From NCBI GenBank assembly GCA_035235625.1, contig CP141145.1, forward strand, positions 41,272,668 through 41,336,667: a stretch of 64,000 bases of DNA, in the 5' to 3' direction. The notes under the pieces are model-generated. The model did not search any database and was not told the origin of the DNA. It saw only the letters and a list, made by a program, of their open reading frames with translations. The position numbers and the translations under genes were made by a program. This document shows, one piece after another, positions 1 through 11,635 of the stretch. The stretch comes from Saururus chinensis (lineage: Eukaryota > Streptophyta > Magnoliopsida > Piperales > Saururaceae). How positions within the stretch are numbered: position 1 is the first letter of the stretch; every line of letters begins with the position of its first letter.

Positions 1-1299
1 TTCGGCCTTCCCCAGCCTCGCCTTGCTCCGGCGAAAGCAGTGGACTACACCTCCATGCCCGATTCAGCCGCTGCCCCCATGGCCACTCCGCCCTTATGGG
101 TTTTCCCCGGTCGTCCCCTATTTTTGGCCTACCCCCGTTTTGGACGTTGTGACTGACGTTATCAGTCGGATGCCGGATTTGATTTGGTGGACCTTAGTTC
201 GGCTCCGCCCCGGCCCGGTGATGCCATTGGGCCACCCCTCTGGGTCTTGTTCAGCCTTGCGGCCAGTAGCCGCAATGAGTTCCGCTTACCGGCACGTGTG
301 CCGTTGACCCTTCTTGCCCATTTTACGCGTTTGGTACCGGATGGCCTCGGGCAAGAATTTGTATGACTTACTATGACAGAAGGTGGATGAGTTCACCGGC
401 ACAGGCCTTGGCTAGTGACAGCCTCGTGGCCTTTGCTCGACCGTGACCCTCCCCTTGCTCTCTGTCGTGCGAGATGCACAGCCGCCCGCACCATGAGTAT
501 TGGTTGTGGGTGGCGATCGACGATGTCGCCGCTTAGATTGGCCACCGTAGGGCCTTAGCCCTGTTGGCTTTTATGGGCCTTGAGTCATCTCCGTTCAGCC
601 CTCTTCCCCCGCCCCTTTTGGGTCGCGTGTGCATGTGGCCACACTTGTACTTCTGGGTTTATGCGCCGCATTCGTGCCGCCTAACCATCGGTTGGCTTTG
701 CCACCGAGTGGAGTTGACCACTAGAGCCGTCCTCCACCTCTTCTTTGATTCTCGAGCGTTGCCCCACGCTCTCCGCCCTTATGTGGGCCTTTGTTGACCG
801 AAATCGTCGCCGTTGGGTGCTGTCCACGGCCGATTTTGACGTCTTTGTGGCCGGCTGAGCACATTTTAGCAACCGGCCGATCTTCAGTGTGTACACCATC
901 GACCTATGGTCGCACCGCCACTTATGTTGGCACAATATTTCTCCCGGCCGCCCTAGTGTGCTGCCGTAGATCGCGGGTTTTACCGCATTGAGTTCTGACA
1001 CTCTGTTTGGCCGTGTATAGTTCCAGCGCATCCTAAAATCCTCGGGACAATAGCTCTCTCAGCCAGGCAACGGTTTTGACTGCCAACTCCACCGCCGACG
1101 CCACCACTGTCGTGTGCTCGCCATCGAACGTCATGATTACGAGGTAGGGGAGCTTTGAACTCTTAATTTCATGAAGCATGCTTTGAATGAGTGCAGCATG
1201 CTAGGATTGTATGATTCCATGCTTGGATGTTAAGTAACGATCCGATTGCATGATGTGCGTGTAAGCATGATTGTATGGTATGATTGATATGCATGAGAT

Positions 1300-1520
1300 G
1301 TATGCATGTTTTATGGATGTGGATTATGTATGCGCCGGCGATGGCTAGCAAATATGTCAGTATGTATGTTTGATGTATGCATGTGCTAGTGATGCCTAGC
1401 GTGCATGTTTGAAGTATGTTTGACGTATGTATGCATGTGCTAGTGATGACTAGCGTGTATGTTTGAATGTGTGTGCATGGGCTAGTGATGGCTAGCGTGC
1501 ATGTGTGTAAGTTATGTATA
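1300..1520. repeat. Tandem array, about 43-bp units (in LTR copy A)
   Basis: The unit carries GTGCTAGTGATGGCTAGCG followed by TATG-rich spacer and is repeated about four times. The matching array in S at 53490-53790 has about six or seven units, so copy number differs between the two LTRs. Confidence 0.75.
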
Positions 1521-2264
1521 TATGACCGTATGTGTATGTTGTACATATGTGTGAGATATACGTATGTATGATGGCTTTTGCCGATGATATGGTTATGTGT
1601 AAGTGTATGTGGGCAGAGGTATGGGCAATGGACAGTAAGAGGTAACAGAGGCTTTGTTCGAATTTGGATACGGTTGTGTAAGCGTATGACAGAGGATATG
1701 AGTATGGAGGGCAAGGATTAGAATGGATCAGTTTGGGGTGGATTGTGTGTTGGGCATTTGTCAGACAGTAAGAGTGTTCATAATTGTACAAGCATAACGT
1801 ACGGATTATGAAGTGAAAAATAAGTATAATAAGTGAGACATAAGTAAGAGGGCGACAACTGGGTTGGCTCTGAGGAGCGTTATTTGAGGATGTTAGTGTA
1901 AGATGTTTTGGCCATAAGATGGATGGCGAAGTGTAAGATTGTAAGGGTTGGTTGTACAATGAGTTTTGTCCATGATGTAGACGGGTAAGTGAAGTCTGCT
2001 ACCCTGACGAACTTGGGTTTCAGATCGGGCTTAGCTTCAATTTGACCAGTCGAGGACTGTGAGTTTGTGTGGCATAATTGTACCGCATAATGTACTTAAT
2101 TCAAACTTGAATTATAAGCACAGTTAATGATAGCGTTGTGAGTTTGAGACATGAGGGTTCGACGGATTAAGTTCCGTGTTTGAGCTGGCCGCTAATGAGT
2201 CGGCCGAGCATTTCTCATGTCTTGCCATGGTGTTTATCCTGTGGGATGTTGTCTGTGTGCTGTA

Positions 2265-2500
2265 TAGGGCACCGGATGTCTGATGCTCTGCTGAGAGCAA
2301 CGTTGTTTTGATTTGGTCTGCGTGCTGTATAAGCCCAGACATTTGATGCTCTGTTGAGAGCGATGTACGTTTCTGACTTTGTCTGCGTGCTGTATGAAGC
2401 CCAGACGTCTGATGCTCTGTTGAGAGCGACGTATGTTTTTGATGTGGTTTGTGTGCTATGTAAGTCCAGACATTTGATGCTCTGTTGAGAGCGTTGTATG
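2265..2500. repeat. Tandem array, about 60-65-bp units (in LTR copy A)
   Basis: Four units share GATGCTCTGTTGAGAGC, then a spacer, then GTCTGCGTGCTGTAT and GCCCAGAC. The counterpart in S is 52505-52745. The unit contains a short inverted motif (GCTCT...AGAGC). Confidence 0.8.
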
Positions 2501-2660
2501 ATTCTGCCCAAGAGTGGCACTGTATGTTTCTGCCCAAGAGTGGCACTGTATGTTCTGCCCAAGAGTGGCACTGTATGTTTCTGCCCAAGAGTGGCACTGT
2601 ATGTTCTGCCCAAGAGTGGCACTGTATGTTTTTTGCCCAAGAGTGACATTGGCACTATAA
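2498..2660. repeat. Tandem array, 25-26-bp units (in LTR copy A)
   Basis: About six near-identical units of TTCTGCCCAAGAGTGGCAC plus TGTATG lie head to tail. S keeps only about three units, at 52430-52500. Units are contiguous with no unique spacers. Confidence 0.85.
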
Positions 2661-2800
2661 GACCTATTATGGTGGGCAATTCTCTGGCACTATAAGACCC
2701 ATTATGGTGGGCGATTCTCTGGTACTATAAGACCCATTATGGTGGGCGATTCTATGGCACTATAAGACCCATTATGGTGGGCAACTGTATGACCCCTTAT
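2655..2800. repeat. Tandem array, about 37-bp units (in LTR copy A)
   Basis: Four units contain CACTATAAGACCCATTATGG followed by TGGGCGATTCT. S has three units at 52325-52440. Confidence 0.85.
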
Positions 2801-3009
2801 GTGTGGGTGTTTATGTTTGCGCGCTCAGGTAAGTAGTATCATGGATCTACTCTTACCTGTTTGATCCAGTGCCCCATGAGCATTGGTGTGCCTTACCTTT
2901 GGAAAAGTCCATGACATCTAGTCACTCCCCGGAGGTTAAGGTGTTGCCCTAGTGGCATTCTTTTCCATTTCGACGCTGGAGTTTATTAGTTGTAATGAGC
3001 TTCAGTGGT

Positions 3010-3540
3010 CGTTGATATGTGTACGATTATGTGTACGAGTACGACTGTACGAGTGTGAGTACGACTGTATGTGTATGAGCAGGACTGTAAGTGTATGAGT
3101 ATGAGTAAGACTGTAAGAGTGTGTATGAGCAGGACTGTAAGAGTGTGTATGAGCAGGACTATAAGCATATGAGTATGAGCACGACTGTAAGAATATGAGT
3201 ACGATTGTGAGAATATGTTTCTGAGTAAGACAGTAAGTATGATTTTGTGCAGACTGTACGAGTGAGGTTGTACGAGTCTGATTGTACGAGTAAGGTCATA
3301 CATGTATGGGTAAGCTGTATGAGTGAGCATACGATTGTACGAGTAAGGTCGTACAAGTATGTGTATGTTGTATGAGTATGCGTACGGTGGTACAAGTAAG
3401 TTTGTATGACCTTGGATAAGGGTATTTGTGTAAGTTTGTATGACCCTAGATAAGGGTGTTTGTGTAAGTTGATTTGATATTATGATTTTGGCACGATGGT
3501 GCCTTCGGTATGTTTGTGGCACGATGGTGCCTTTGATATG
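3010..3540. repeat. Composite TATGAG/GTACGAG arrays (in LTR copy A)
   Basis: This is a run of short degenerate repeats: GTGTATGAGCAGGACTGTAA-type units (3010-3240), GTACGAGTAAGGTC-type units (3240-3420) and GGCACGATGGTGCCTT palindromic units (3480-3540). The same three arrays occur in S at 51880-52095, 51690-51845 and 51560-51650. Open frames rich in Tyr, Thr and Ser across them are repeat artefacts. Confidence 0.75.
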
Positions 3541-4163
3541 ATCGTATGTGTATGTGCACGATATGATTATATTATGTAGATTGCTTCATGTTTGAGTTGC
3601 ATGACGCATGTGTTTATGAACTTGTGAGTTCACCGTTGGGATTTTCCCTACTGGGTATTTTCCTACTAAGTATGAAAATACTCACCCTACTACTTTTAGC
3701 CCCGTTGTACGGGAGGTTTTGCAGGTTGTGCGGAGAGCTCCTGGAGATGGACGCTCGTTTCAGCGGTGGATTGATTCCCATTGACTCAGGTATCTGCTTG
3801 ACTCATTGCGAGTTTATTTGTGCCACGATCTCCTGCATTGAGTGAGACGAGACATCATGATGTTTATTCTGGACTTTCATTTGGATGAGTCTGTGGACTG
3901 TTATGAGACTTGTACTCAGGGATGCCTGGGAGAGTGATTTGTATTTAAAAGTCTATGATCATAGCAAATTTATTCGTACGTGTGTTTTCGAGTAGCGCCT
4001 GATGATATTTGCTTTGACAGTACGATGTTTAACCGTATGATGTTTTAAAATTATAAACTGTTTATATAGGTTTTGATTTTATCGTTTTGACTCCGATTTA
4101 TGGAAAGAAAAAAAAATTTCTATGAGTTTTAAGAAAAAGGGATGAAAAATCTCGGGTGTTACA

Positions 4164-4485
4164 CTCCTAATGGTCCCTCCTCTCCCAGGCTCCACCCCCT
4201 CCTCTAAAAATCAGAGGAGGGGGGCAAAGTAGGGGGAAGGGGGGAGCGGGAGGATGGCGACGGTGCCATCCTCCGACCCCCCCTCTCCCTGGCTTTGCCC
4301 CCTCCTTCCTCTCCCCCACCTCCTTTGGAAATTAGATGAGGGGGGGGGGGGGGGTGCAGTAGAGGAGAGAAGGGGGACCGGGAGGGGGGGGCGGACAGTG
4401 GGGCGTGGGCGGGGGGTGGTAGGGCGCATGAAGAAACGGTACGATGGGGGACCGGGGGGCCCTTTATAAGTAGCGGGTGAAATTT
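4164..4485. other. G/C-skewed low-complexity spacer, no gene
   Basis: Alternating G-rich and C-rich tracts are arranged partly as inverted copies (for example around AGGATGGCGACGGTGCCATC). A run of 15 G lies at 4340-4354. Proline-rich open frames here are compositional. It lies between the giant LTR and the tandem array. Confidence 0.6.
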
Positions 4486-5790
4486 TACCCGCGTAAATCA
4501 TTAGTTAAAAAACATTTATTAGCAACGCTCCTAATGAGCGTCTGTATTAGTAATTATATCGGCGATGTAATGTATATATGTCACTACTAATACATTTTTA
4601 GCAACGTATAGCACTATACATCGCTAAAACAAGTTTTTTATTATTTAAAAATTTATTTCTCTACTCACTCTCTCTCTCTCTCTACACTCACCACTCTCTC
4701 TTCACTCTCTACCCTCTCTTTCCTCTTTTTGATCTCTCTCTCCTCTATCTCTTTCTCTCTCCTCTCTCTCTCCCTCTCTCTCTCTTTCTACACACTATCT
4801 CTCCTCTAATTTTAATTTTTTTATTTTTAAAAAAAAATTAAAAATAAAAAAGAAATAAAATAATTATTATTAGGGACACATAGAAATACGCATCGCTAAT
4901 AGGATAGATATTAGCGATGTATAATAATATACGTTGGTATTAATATTTATTTTATTTTTTATTTTTAAAATATAATAATTTATAAAAAAAATATTAAAAA
5001 ATTAAAATTAATTAATCTCCCTCTCCTCTCTCTCTTCTCTCTCTCCCTCTCCTCTTTCTCTCCCTCTCCTCTTTCTCTCCCTCTCTGTCTCTAGACACTA
5101 TCTCTCATCTAATTTCAATTTTTTATGATTTTTTATTTTTAAAAATTAATTTTAAAAATAAAAAAATAAATAAATAATATTATAGATGCATAGGTGACGT
5201 ATAATACTATATGTTGCTAATACGTATACTATTATGACGTATATTCCTATACCCAACAAATAATATTTATTTTTTTTATTTTAAAAATATAATATTTATA
5301 AAAAAAATCTAAAAATTTAAAAATTAATTAATCTCCCTCTCCTCTCCCTCACCTCTCCTCTCCCTCACCTCTCCTCTCCCTCTCCTCTCTCCTCTCTCTC
5401 CCTCTCCCTTCTATCTCTCTTCTCTCTCTACACACTATCTCTCCTCTAATTTTAATTTTTTTATGATTTTTTATTTTTTAAAAATAATAAAATAAAATAA
5501 ATACTATTAGCGACACATAGAAATATACATCACTAATGGGGTATGTATTAGCAACATATAATACTATACGTTGCTAATACCTATACTATTAGCGATATAT
5601 ATTCATATACGTCACTAATAGTATTTATTTATTTCTTATTTTTAAAATATAATAATTTATAAAAAAAATTTAAAAAATTTAAAATTAATTAATCTCCCTC
5701 TCCACTCTCCTCTCTCTCTCCTCCCTCTCTCTCATCTCTCCTCTCTCTCTCCCTCTCCCTCTCCTCTCTTTCTCACTCTCCTCTTGATGA
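4486..5790. repeat. Tandem array, 315-365-bp units, with CACTA-like motifs
   Basis: About three units repeat in order: a CT-rich tract, ACACTATCTCTCCTCTAATT, an A/T-rich stretch, then motifs such as ATTAGCGACGTATA and its inverse. Junctions marked by AATTAATTAATCTCCCTC fall near 5010, 5325 and 5690. Short TTAGCGACG-type motifs on both strands are typical of subterminal regions of plant CACTA transposons. No CACTA terminus or transposase frame is visible, so this could be a remnant or a satellite derived from one. Confidence 0.55.
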
Positions 5791-5934
5791 GTAGTGTTGC
5801 TCAAGATTTGGTGCCTCCCCAGGTGGAGATGAGTTAATTGTGTGTTGAGAAGAACTAAATGCTATGTGTTATTGATTGAAATATATGGACCCTAAAAATC
5901 CAAGTGATACATCAAAGTGCACCGGCTTATCACA

Positions 5935-6160
5935 TATAGCTGCTTGGGATTTTGATCCTAACAGGTAGGCTTGCTTGGATTTCGGTCTTCGTAAGCAGGG
6001 CTACTCAGGAGCTTAGTCTTGACAGGTAGGGGTTGCTTGAGGGTTTCGGCTTTGAGGTGCAGGTTTACTTGACATAGGGTTGCTCTAGGGCTTCGGCCTT
6101 GAAGGGCCAGTTTATGTGATGATTGGGTTGTTCGGGGGTTTTGGCCTTAATGAACATGTT
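5935..6160. repeat. Degenerate tandem repeat, about 50-bp units
   Basis: About five units have the form TTGCTTGGGATTTCGGTCTT to GCAGG, with spacing of about 45-55 bp. They lie within the LTR-like block. Confidence 0.6.
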
Positions 6161-6348
6161 TATTCTCTTTGTTATATGAGGTATTCACCAATTACATTTG
6201 TTGTTGCATATGTATGTGATATAATGCTTAATTACACAGGTTGTATAGGAATAATTGAGTTTATAGGGTGAATATTTACAATTGAGAATGCTTATAACTT
6301 AGAATAGTTATGCATAACATGTATAATGTGTTTGAGATACTTATGCAG

Positions 6349-6560
6349 GATGAATGCATGCATTGAGAATGGATTATGAATGATATGATATTGTGATATG
6401 TCATGTGGAATGATATGCATGATGAATGTATGCATTGAGATAAGATCACGAATGAGATAATATTATGATACGCCATGTGGAATGATATGTAGCATGAATG
6501 TATATATCAAGAATGGATCATGAATGAGATGATATTTTGATATGCCATGTGAAATGGTAT
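6349..6560. repeat. Tandem repeat, three units of about 71 bp
   Basis: Units at 6349-6420, 6421-6491 and 6492-6560 share GATGAATGTATGCATTGAGA at the start and GCCATGTGGAATGATATG near the end. Similarity by eye is about 80-85%. Confidence 0.85.
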
Positions 6561-7389
6561 GTAAGTGATATGTTGATGATATCATGAGTATGTGTATGTG
6601 ATGAGTAGTCATGATATAGGGATCCACAGGTTATGTAATGTCCCATGGTGAATTGGTGTGTTTTATATGATGGATTCTATGTGAAGTATTTGTGATGATT
6701 TCGGATTTACTCTATCGACGTATAAAACCTTGCTGAGTATTTTTACTCACCCCTCTTTCTCATGTATTTTCTGTTTCGGGGTTGTATGGTGCGACATGCA
6801 GGTGATCATGACTTCGTGTATGAGGAGTAAGTGGTGGATGGCTTGGCATAGGAGAGGATGCCTCGAAACATTGTGTTCCCTACTTGATTATGCAGCATGT
6901 TACCTTGAGTTTTATTCTATGTTGATTCTGTTACATACTTTATTCACTAGTTTGGCCTTTGACTCATGTTAACTTTATGACTTAAGCCGTTTGAGGGCTT
7001 AATGACTTAAGTATGTGGGTGTTTTGTGAGGACTAATTATTATATATTGTCCTTTATTTCTCCTTATTTTCTCTTTTACAAAGTGTATGGTGCACCACTC
7101 CATAATGATTCACCCATATGAGGGGTTAAGTCTTCTGCATAGATCAATACTTCGTCGCCCCCTTGCGCACCGACCTACCCTTGGACTGGGTCCAGCTCGG
7201 GCTAGGCGGGTGCCAGGGCATGACACCCTTCCTCCACTCCTCTTTCTTAATAGCATGTGAGATGGGGTAGCGAGGTAGGGCTTGGGGGGAGTGTAAGAAC
7301 CATCATAGAAGGCATAGTCGATGTTGTGTGTAAACGAAAATAAATGTATTGGAAAATCCCATGATTAAAGACAATTTAAAAATAAGAAA

Positions 7390-9472
7390 TGTAACAACCC
7401 GACCTGACTAAGGGTCCATAAATCTCAAATTAAAATTTTATTTTTTAAATGAGGAAACATTATATGTATATGAGAGTTGTAACATTCCTCTATGTACTAC
7501 GTAGCTTCAAAGTTTCCCTGTACGTAGACTAGAATAAAGCATATCTTCATAAAAATTTTGGATCAGGCTAACATTGTTGTACCGTTGGTTGCCTATGTAC
7601 GTATTAGATAACATATCCAATGTTATCCCAATACGATCATATCCGAACTATGCCTGACAGTTATTACATACATGAGGCAGCACAAAATCATAATAGTCAT
7701 AATACTTATAATCCAATAAAAATATTAAGAGTTAAATGAAAATCTTATAAATCATCGGGGTTAAACAAAAGTTAACAACTTATCACACATCTCACTCAAT
7801 CAAAAAGTGGAGCAAAACACATCAAAGCATATTGGGTTATATTAGATCACATCAGATCATATCATATTTCATCCGACTATATCAAATTAGATCGAAGCAT
7901 ATTAGATCACAACATAACATATTAGAACTTATCAGATCATATTAGATCAGAGCATATCAAAACATATCGGATCATATCGGATCAAAATAGAGCATTTTAG
8001 AGTAGATAGAATCAGAGTAAAACAAATCATAACACATCGGACTAAAGCATAACACATATATTATGTAGCATCTTAAGCTAACAACTTAAGATGCACATGG
8101 GCTTAATAACTATATATTAAATGAGAAGGTCAGAAATGCTTACTCCTTTGAAATTCTTCTGAAGTAGCAGTATTCAAAGTTACTCCTTCCATCAGGGCAT
8201 CCTCCCATTCAGGTGCAGAGATGGTTGATAGAGCCTCCTCTTACTAAAAAGTATTTCTTTCATTATACCTGAAGGTTACATACATACTCTCTCCTTTCCT
8301 AGGGCTTATCACTATTTGCATGCTCAAAGGTGTCAGACATAACCTCCCCTTACTTAGAGACGCTTTTCACTATTCATGCTCGTAGGCAATGGACAAAACT
8401 TTCTCTTACTTGGATACACTTCTCACTTTTCGCGCTCATAAGTGATGAGCAGAGCCTCTTCTTTCCCAAAGTTATTTTCCCCCTCTAGAGCGCCCAACTC
8501 AAAAATCTCATTATGTTCGATACCTTTGAGCATGCAAAGGTAATGAACCCGGGGAAAAGGGAGTGTCTGTTTGTAGCTTTTAAGCACAATAAAAGAAACA
8601 TTTTGGAGCAAGAGGATGCTCTATCCATCATCTCCAAACCTGAAGGGGAGGACACCCTGATGGAATGAGCAACTTCAAATACCTCTACTTCTAAGGAACT
8701 TCAAAGGAATAAGCCTTTATGACCTTTTGATTTAATATATAATTAGATGAGCACATTTATATCTTGAGTTGTTAGCTTAAGATGCTAAATAATATATATG
8801 TTATGCTCTAATCTGATGTGTTATGATCTATTTTATTTTGATTCTATCTGCCTTGAAATGTTATGTTTTGATCTGATATGATCCGATGTGTTTTGATATG
8901 CTTTAATCTAATATGATCCAATAAGTTCTAATATGCTATGTTGTGATCTAATATACTCCAATCTGATATGATATAGTCAAATGAAATCTAATATGATCTG
9001 ATGTGATTTGATATAATCTAATATGTTTTGATGTGTTTTGCTCTGCTCTGTGATAGAGCGAGATGTGTGAATCTACTAATTTATTAGCTTCTGTTTTAGT
9101 CTGACAATTTATGAGATTTTTGTCCAACTCTAAATGTTTTATTAGATTATAATTATTATGACTTTTATGATTTTGTGTTGTCTGATATATGTAATAACTA
9201 TTAGGCAGAATTACGTTCGGATCTGATCATATTAGAATAACATTAAAAATATTATCTAATATATACGTAGGCAACTAATGGTACAACAATATTGACCTGA
9301 TCCAAATTAATTATAATTATATACTTTATTATAATCTATATATAGGAAAGCTTTGAAGATCTATAATACATAGAGGAACATTACAGCTTTCGTAAACATA
9401 TGATGTATCCTCATTTAAGGAAGAAAATTTAATTTTAGATTTATGGACATTGGGTAAGGTTGGGTCATTACA
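7390..9472. mobile_element. Foldback-type element with long inverted arms
   Basis: The left arm (7390 to about 8250) is an inverted copy of the right arm (about 8600-9472). The tips are TGTAACAACCCGACC and, read inward on the other strand, TGTAATGACCCAACC. Matching landmarks include GCATCTTAAGCTAACAAC on the left and its inverse near 8780. The arms carry degenerate GATCATAT-type subrepeats (7830-8040 and 8820-9040). The loop of about 350 bp (8250-8600) holds three degenerate 65-bp units with CACTATTTGCATGCTC-type motifs. No transposase is seen. The structure fits a Foldback or long-TIR Mutator-like non-autonomous element. An AATAAGAAATG/AATGAAGAATG flank resemblance is only suggestive of a target duplication. 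Two LTRs joined head to head is the alternative. Confidence 0.7.
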
Positions 9473-11635
9473 ATGAAGAATGATGAAATAATTTGTCTTT
9501 GATTGAAAATTGGAGGCGTATTATCAATTTAAAAATTTTCCTTTAAGTTACACATTGAAGAAGATGAAGAGCTTAGATTCCAAGTCACCTTGAAATAGCG
9601 TGGATGCCTAGAACAAGGTTCATGATATTCAAAAATCAATAAACATATTTGAAGGCTATTATTAATCATCTGCATTAATTTTACATCAACTCAAAATTGA
9701 CGAAAAACAATTGAATTGAAGATTTTGAGTTTGAATTTAAAACTATATTGCACTCAAATATTTGACTTGCAATACTAAAAAATTTGATACATAGACATGA
9801 AAACAACAAATTTTAGACATAAAACATGCGAATAAGAACGACTTCTTACTGTTATTCATTTTCAGAGTCAAATGTGCCGCTGACTGTATGGGAATATTCT
9901 ACCTTGAAGGTGTGCGCAAGTTCGATTGTCTAAGAGACCAGAAAGATCGGGTATATTTTGCAATTGGAGAAGCCGTAGAGTCTCTTCTTGTTGAAAGTCT
10001 TTTGTCTTCATATTTTTCTCTCTCTTATTTTGAGACTTTTTTCTATGGATACTTTTGATTTAGAGAAATTTAAATTAATCATTATATACTCTGAATCTAC
10101 TCAAGCTTCTTGGAGTTTTTGCTTGTTCTCAAGAATGTGAGATAAGTTCTTTACACCTTATCCAAAGCTTGCTAGGTTGGGGATGCATGAACCTCTGCCT
10201 AGTCTTCTCTATTAAGGCATCAGGGAGGCCACAGGTAGGTCAGATGGACCTCTCCCATCCCAATGTTCTCTTGGTTGAGATAGTGTGCTTTGGGAGGGGG
10301 ACATTCTTGCACTCAAATCACAGAAGTAACAAAGCGGTTGGTTTCATGCCGAGAAAGCATCTTTCTCGGCTTGGGAAACCAACTATTGTTTCCATCGGGG
10401 GCCTTCTCTAGCATTTCCAAAATGGTGGGAAGAAGCTAGGGCAACTTGTCACTCCATCATGGGCATCTATGTCGCCAAGGTAGAGTTGCTAAGGGGACCT
10501 TAGGATCCAAAGGGGCGAAGGCTGGTGGGAAGGGGTGAAGGATGAGGTAAGGAATTGAACAAAAAAAGGATGGTTAAGGGCCTTTATTATTATGGTCAAG
10601 AGGACTGATTTTGCTGTTTTAAACTCGGTTCATTAACCAGTGTGGGATAAAACGGGGCGGTAAGAGAGGCGTTCTTTAGAGAAGGGAATCATCATCTTCT
10701 CTATTGACAGTATATATGCCAAATATAAGAAACACATGAAAGCCCTTCGTCTATGTATCCACTAGTGCATGTTAGCATCAGTCTACGTATCCATTAGTGC
10801 ATGTTAACATCAGTGGTATTCATGCTTATGTGTTACTGACGCTAACATGAATTAGCGTGTATCCGTCAATCTCAAATATTAGGAACTTTGGTGTATTTCT
10901 TAGGTGAGGAAGAATATTAAAAATGTTTCTTTAGAGAAGTTTGGAAATATATCCAGAGAGAGAATTTTCATTATTTTCATTTTTTTGGTTAGTAATTCGG
11001 AGACACATTAATGCAACCGATAGAAGATAGTTTTCGGGGGCCTCACTTATTGAAAGCTCCTTTTAACAAACATGGCGGGCCAGTTCTACTCCAATTAAAT
11101 TCATGGCGAAGGAGATGAAAATTTGGGAGACCCATCCTTCCCCAAGCCATGTGAGGAATTAGAACCTTGTAATTACCGACAACTTGCTATCCACTTCAAT
11201 TCTCAGAGAACAAGAATGACCCTCCATATCAGGGAGAACGTGGACGGACTTCCAATATGTGCATCTATAATGCAGTATCCTTAATTAGGTGTGTGCCGGA
11301 CCCACCATTCCAATTGATTATGACCCAGTACCATGCAGAATTGCTGATTCCATGGTTTCACATTATAGACTGAAAACATGAATCTGCAACAGTAAGTAGG
11401 AGTTTCAACACTGCGACATGCAGATTTGATGGTTGATGTTTATGATATCAAATCTCAAATTTATAATTTACATCCATGTAGCTAATTTAGTCTGTCGTCA
11501 CTTTTCTTTTCATATGAGGTACAAGACTGAAAGGCAGCAGAGGTCATGGGGCTTTCCCTGCCATGTACCCTGAAACATTAATGAAGATGCTGAGAAGCAC
11601 TAAACCAGCAAAGAGAAAGTGGATTTTGCCCATTC
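9473..11635. other. Intergenic, no gene recognised
   Basis: AT-rich sequence with only short open frames without recognisable domains. It contains a small direct repeat at 10749-10812, listed separately, and the presumed 3' untranslated region of the WRKY gene just below 11636. Confidence 0.6.
10749..10866. repeat. 32-bp direct repeat with an inverted third copy
   Basis: Two adjacent 32-bp units (10749-10780 and 10781-10812) share GTGCATGTTAGCATCA-type sequence. An inverted, weaker copy (ACTGACGCTAACATGAATTA) lies at about 10835-10866. Confidence 0.7.

Larger units (their letters stand above)
1..4163 (+). mobile_element. Giant LTR, copy A (cut by window edge)
   Basis: This stretch matches the reverse complement of 50951-55135 (element S) along its whole length, including several tandem arrays in the same order. 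It ends in CTCGGGTGTTACA, an end common on plant Ty3/gypsy LTRs. No primer-binding site follows at 4164, so it is a solo LTR or a 3' LTR whose internal part lies to the left, outside the window. No retroviral domain is readable in it. The CpG-rich part at 1-1100 matches the GC-rich part of S. Plus orientation is inferred from the GTTACA end and from a segment at 3640-3740 (paired ACTCACCC and GCAGGTTGTG motifs) that resembles sense LTRs of the Del/Tekay group. It is a fossil without coding capacity here. Confidence 0.75.
5785..7222 (+). mobile_element. Degenerate LTR-like sequence
   Basis: The block starts TGATGAG and ends GGGCATGACA. It contains CTTGCTGAGTATTTTTACTC, then a GCAGG-type motif, a pattern seen in sense-strand LTRs of Del/Tekay-type elements. 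No matching 5-bp target duplication was found, so limits and solo status are uncertain. No coding domains were seen. Confidence 0.35.

Noticed and set aside
2498-2660. CRISPR-like regular direct repeats
   Set aside because: Units are contiguous without unique spacers, in plant nuclear DNA inside an LTR.
4211-4501. Proline- and arginine-rich open frames on both strands
   Set aside because: Products of C-rich and G-rich low-complexity tracts.
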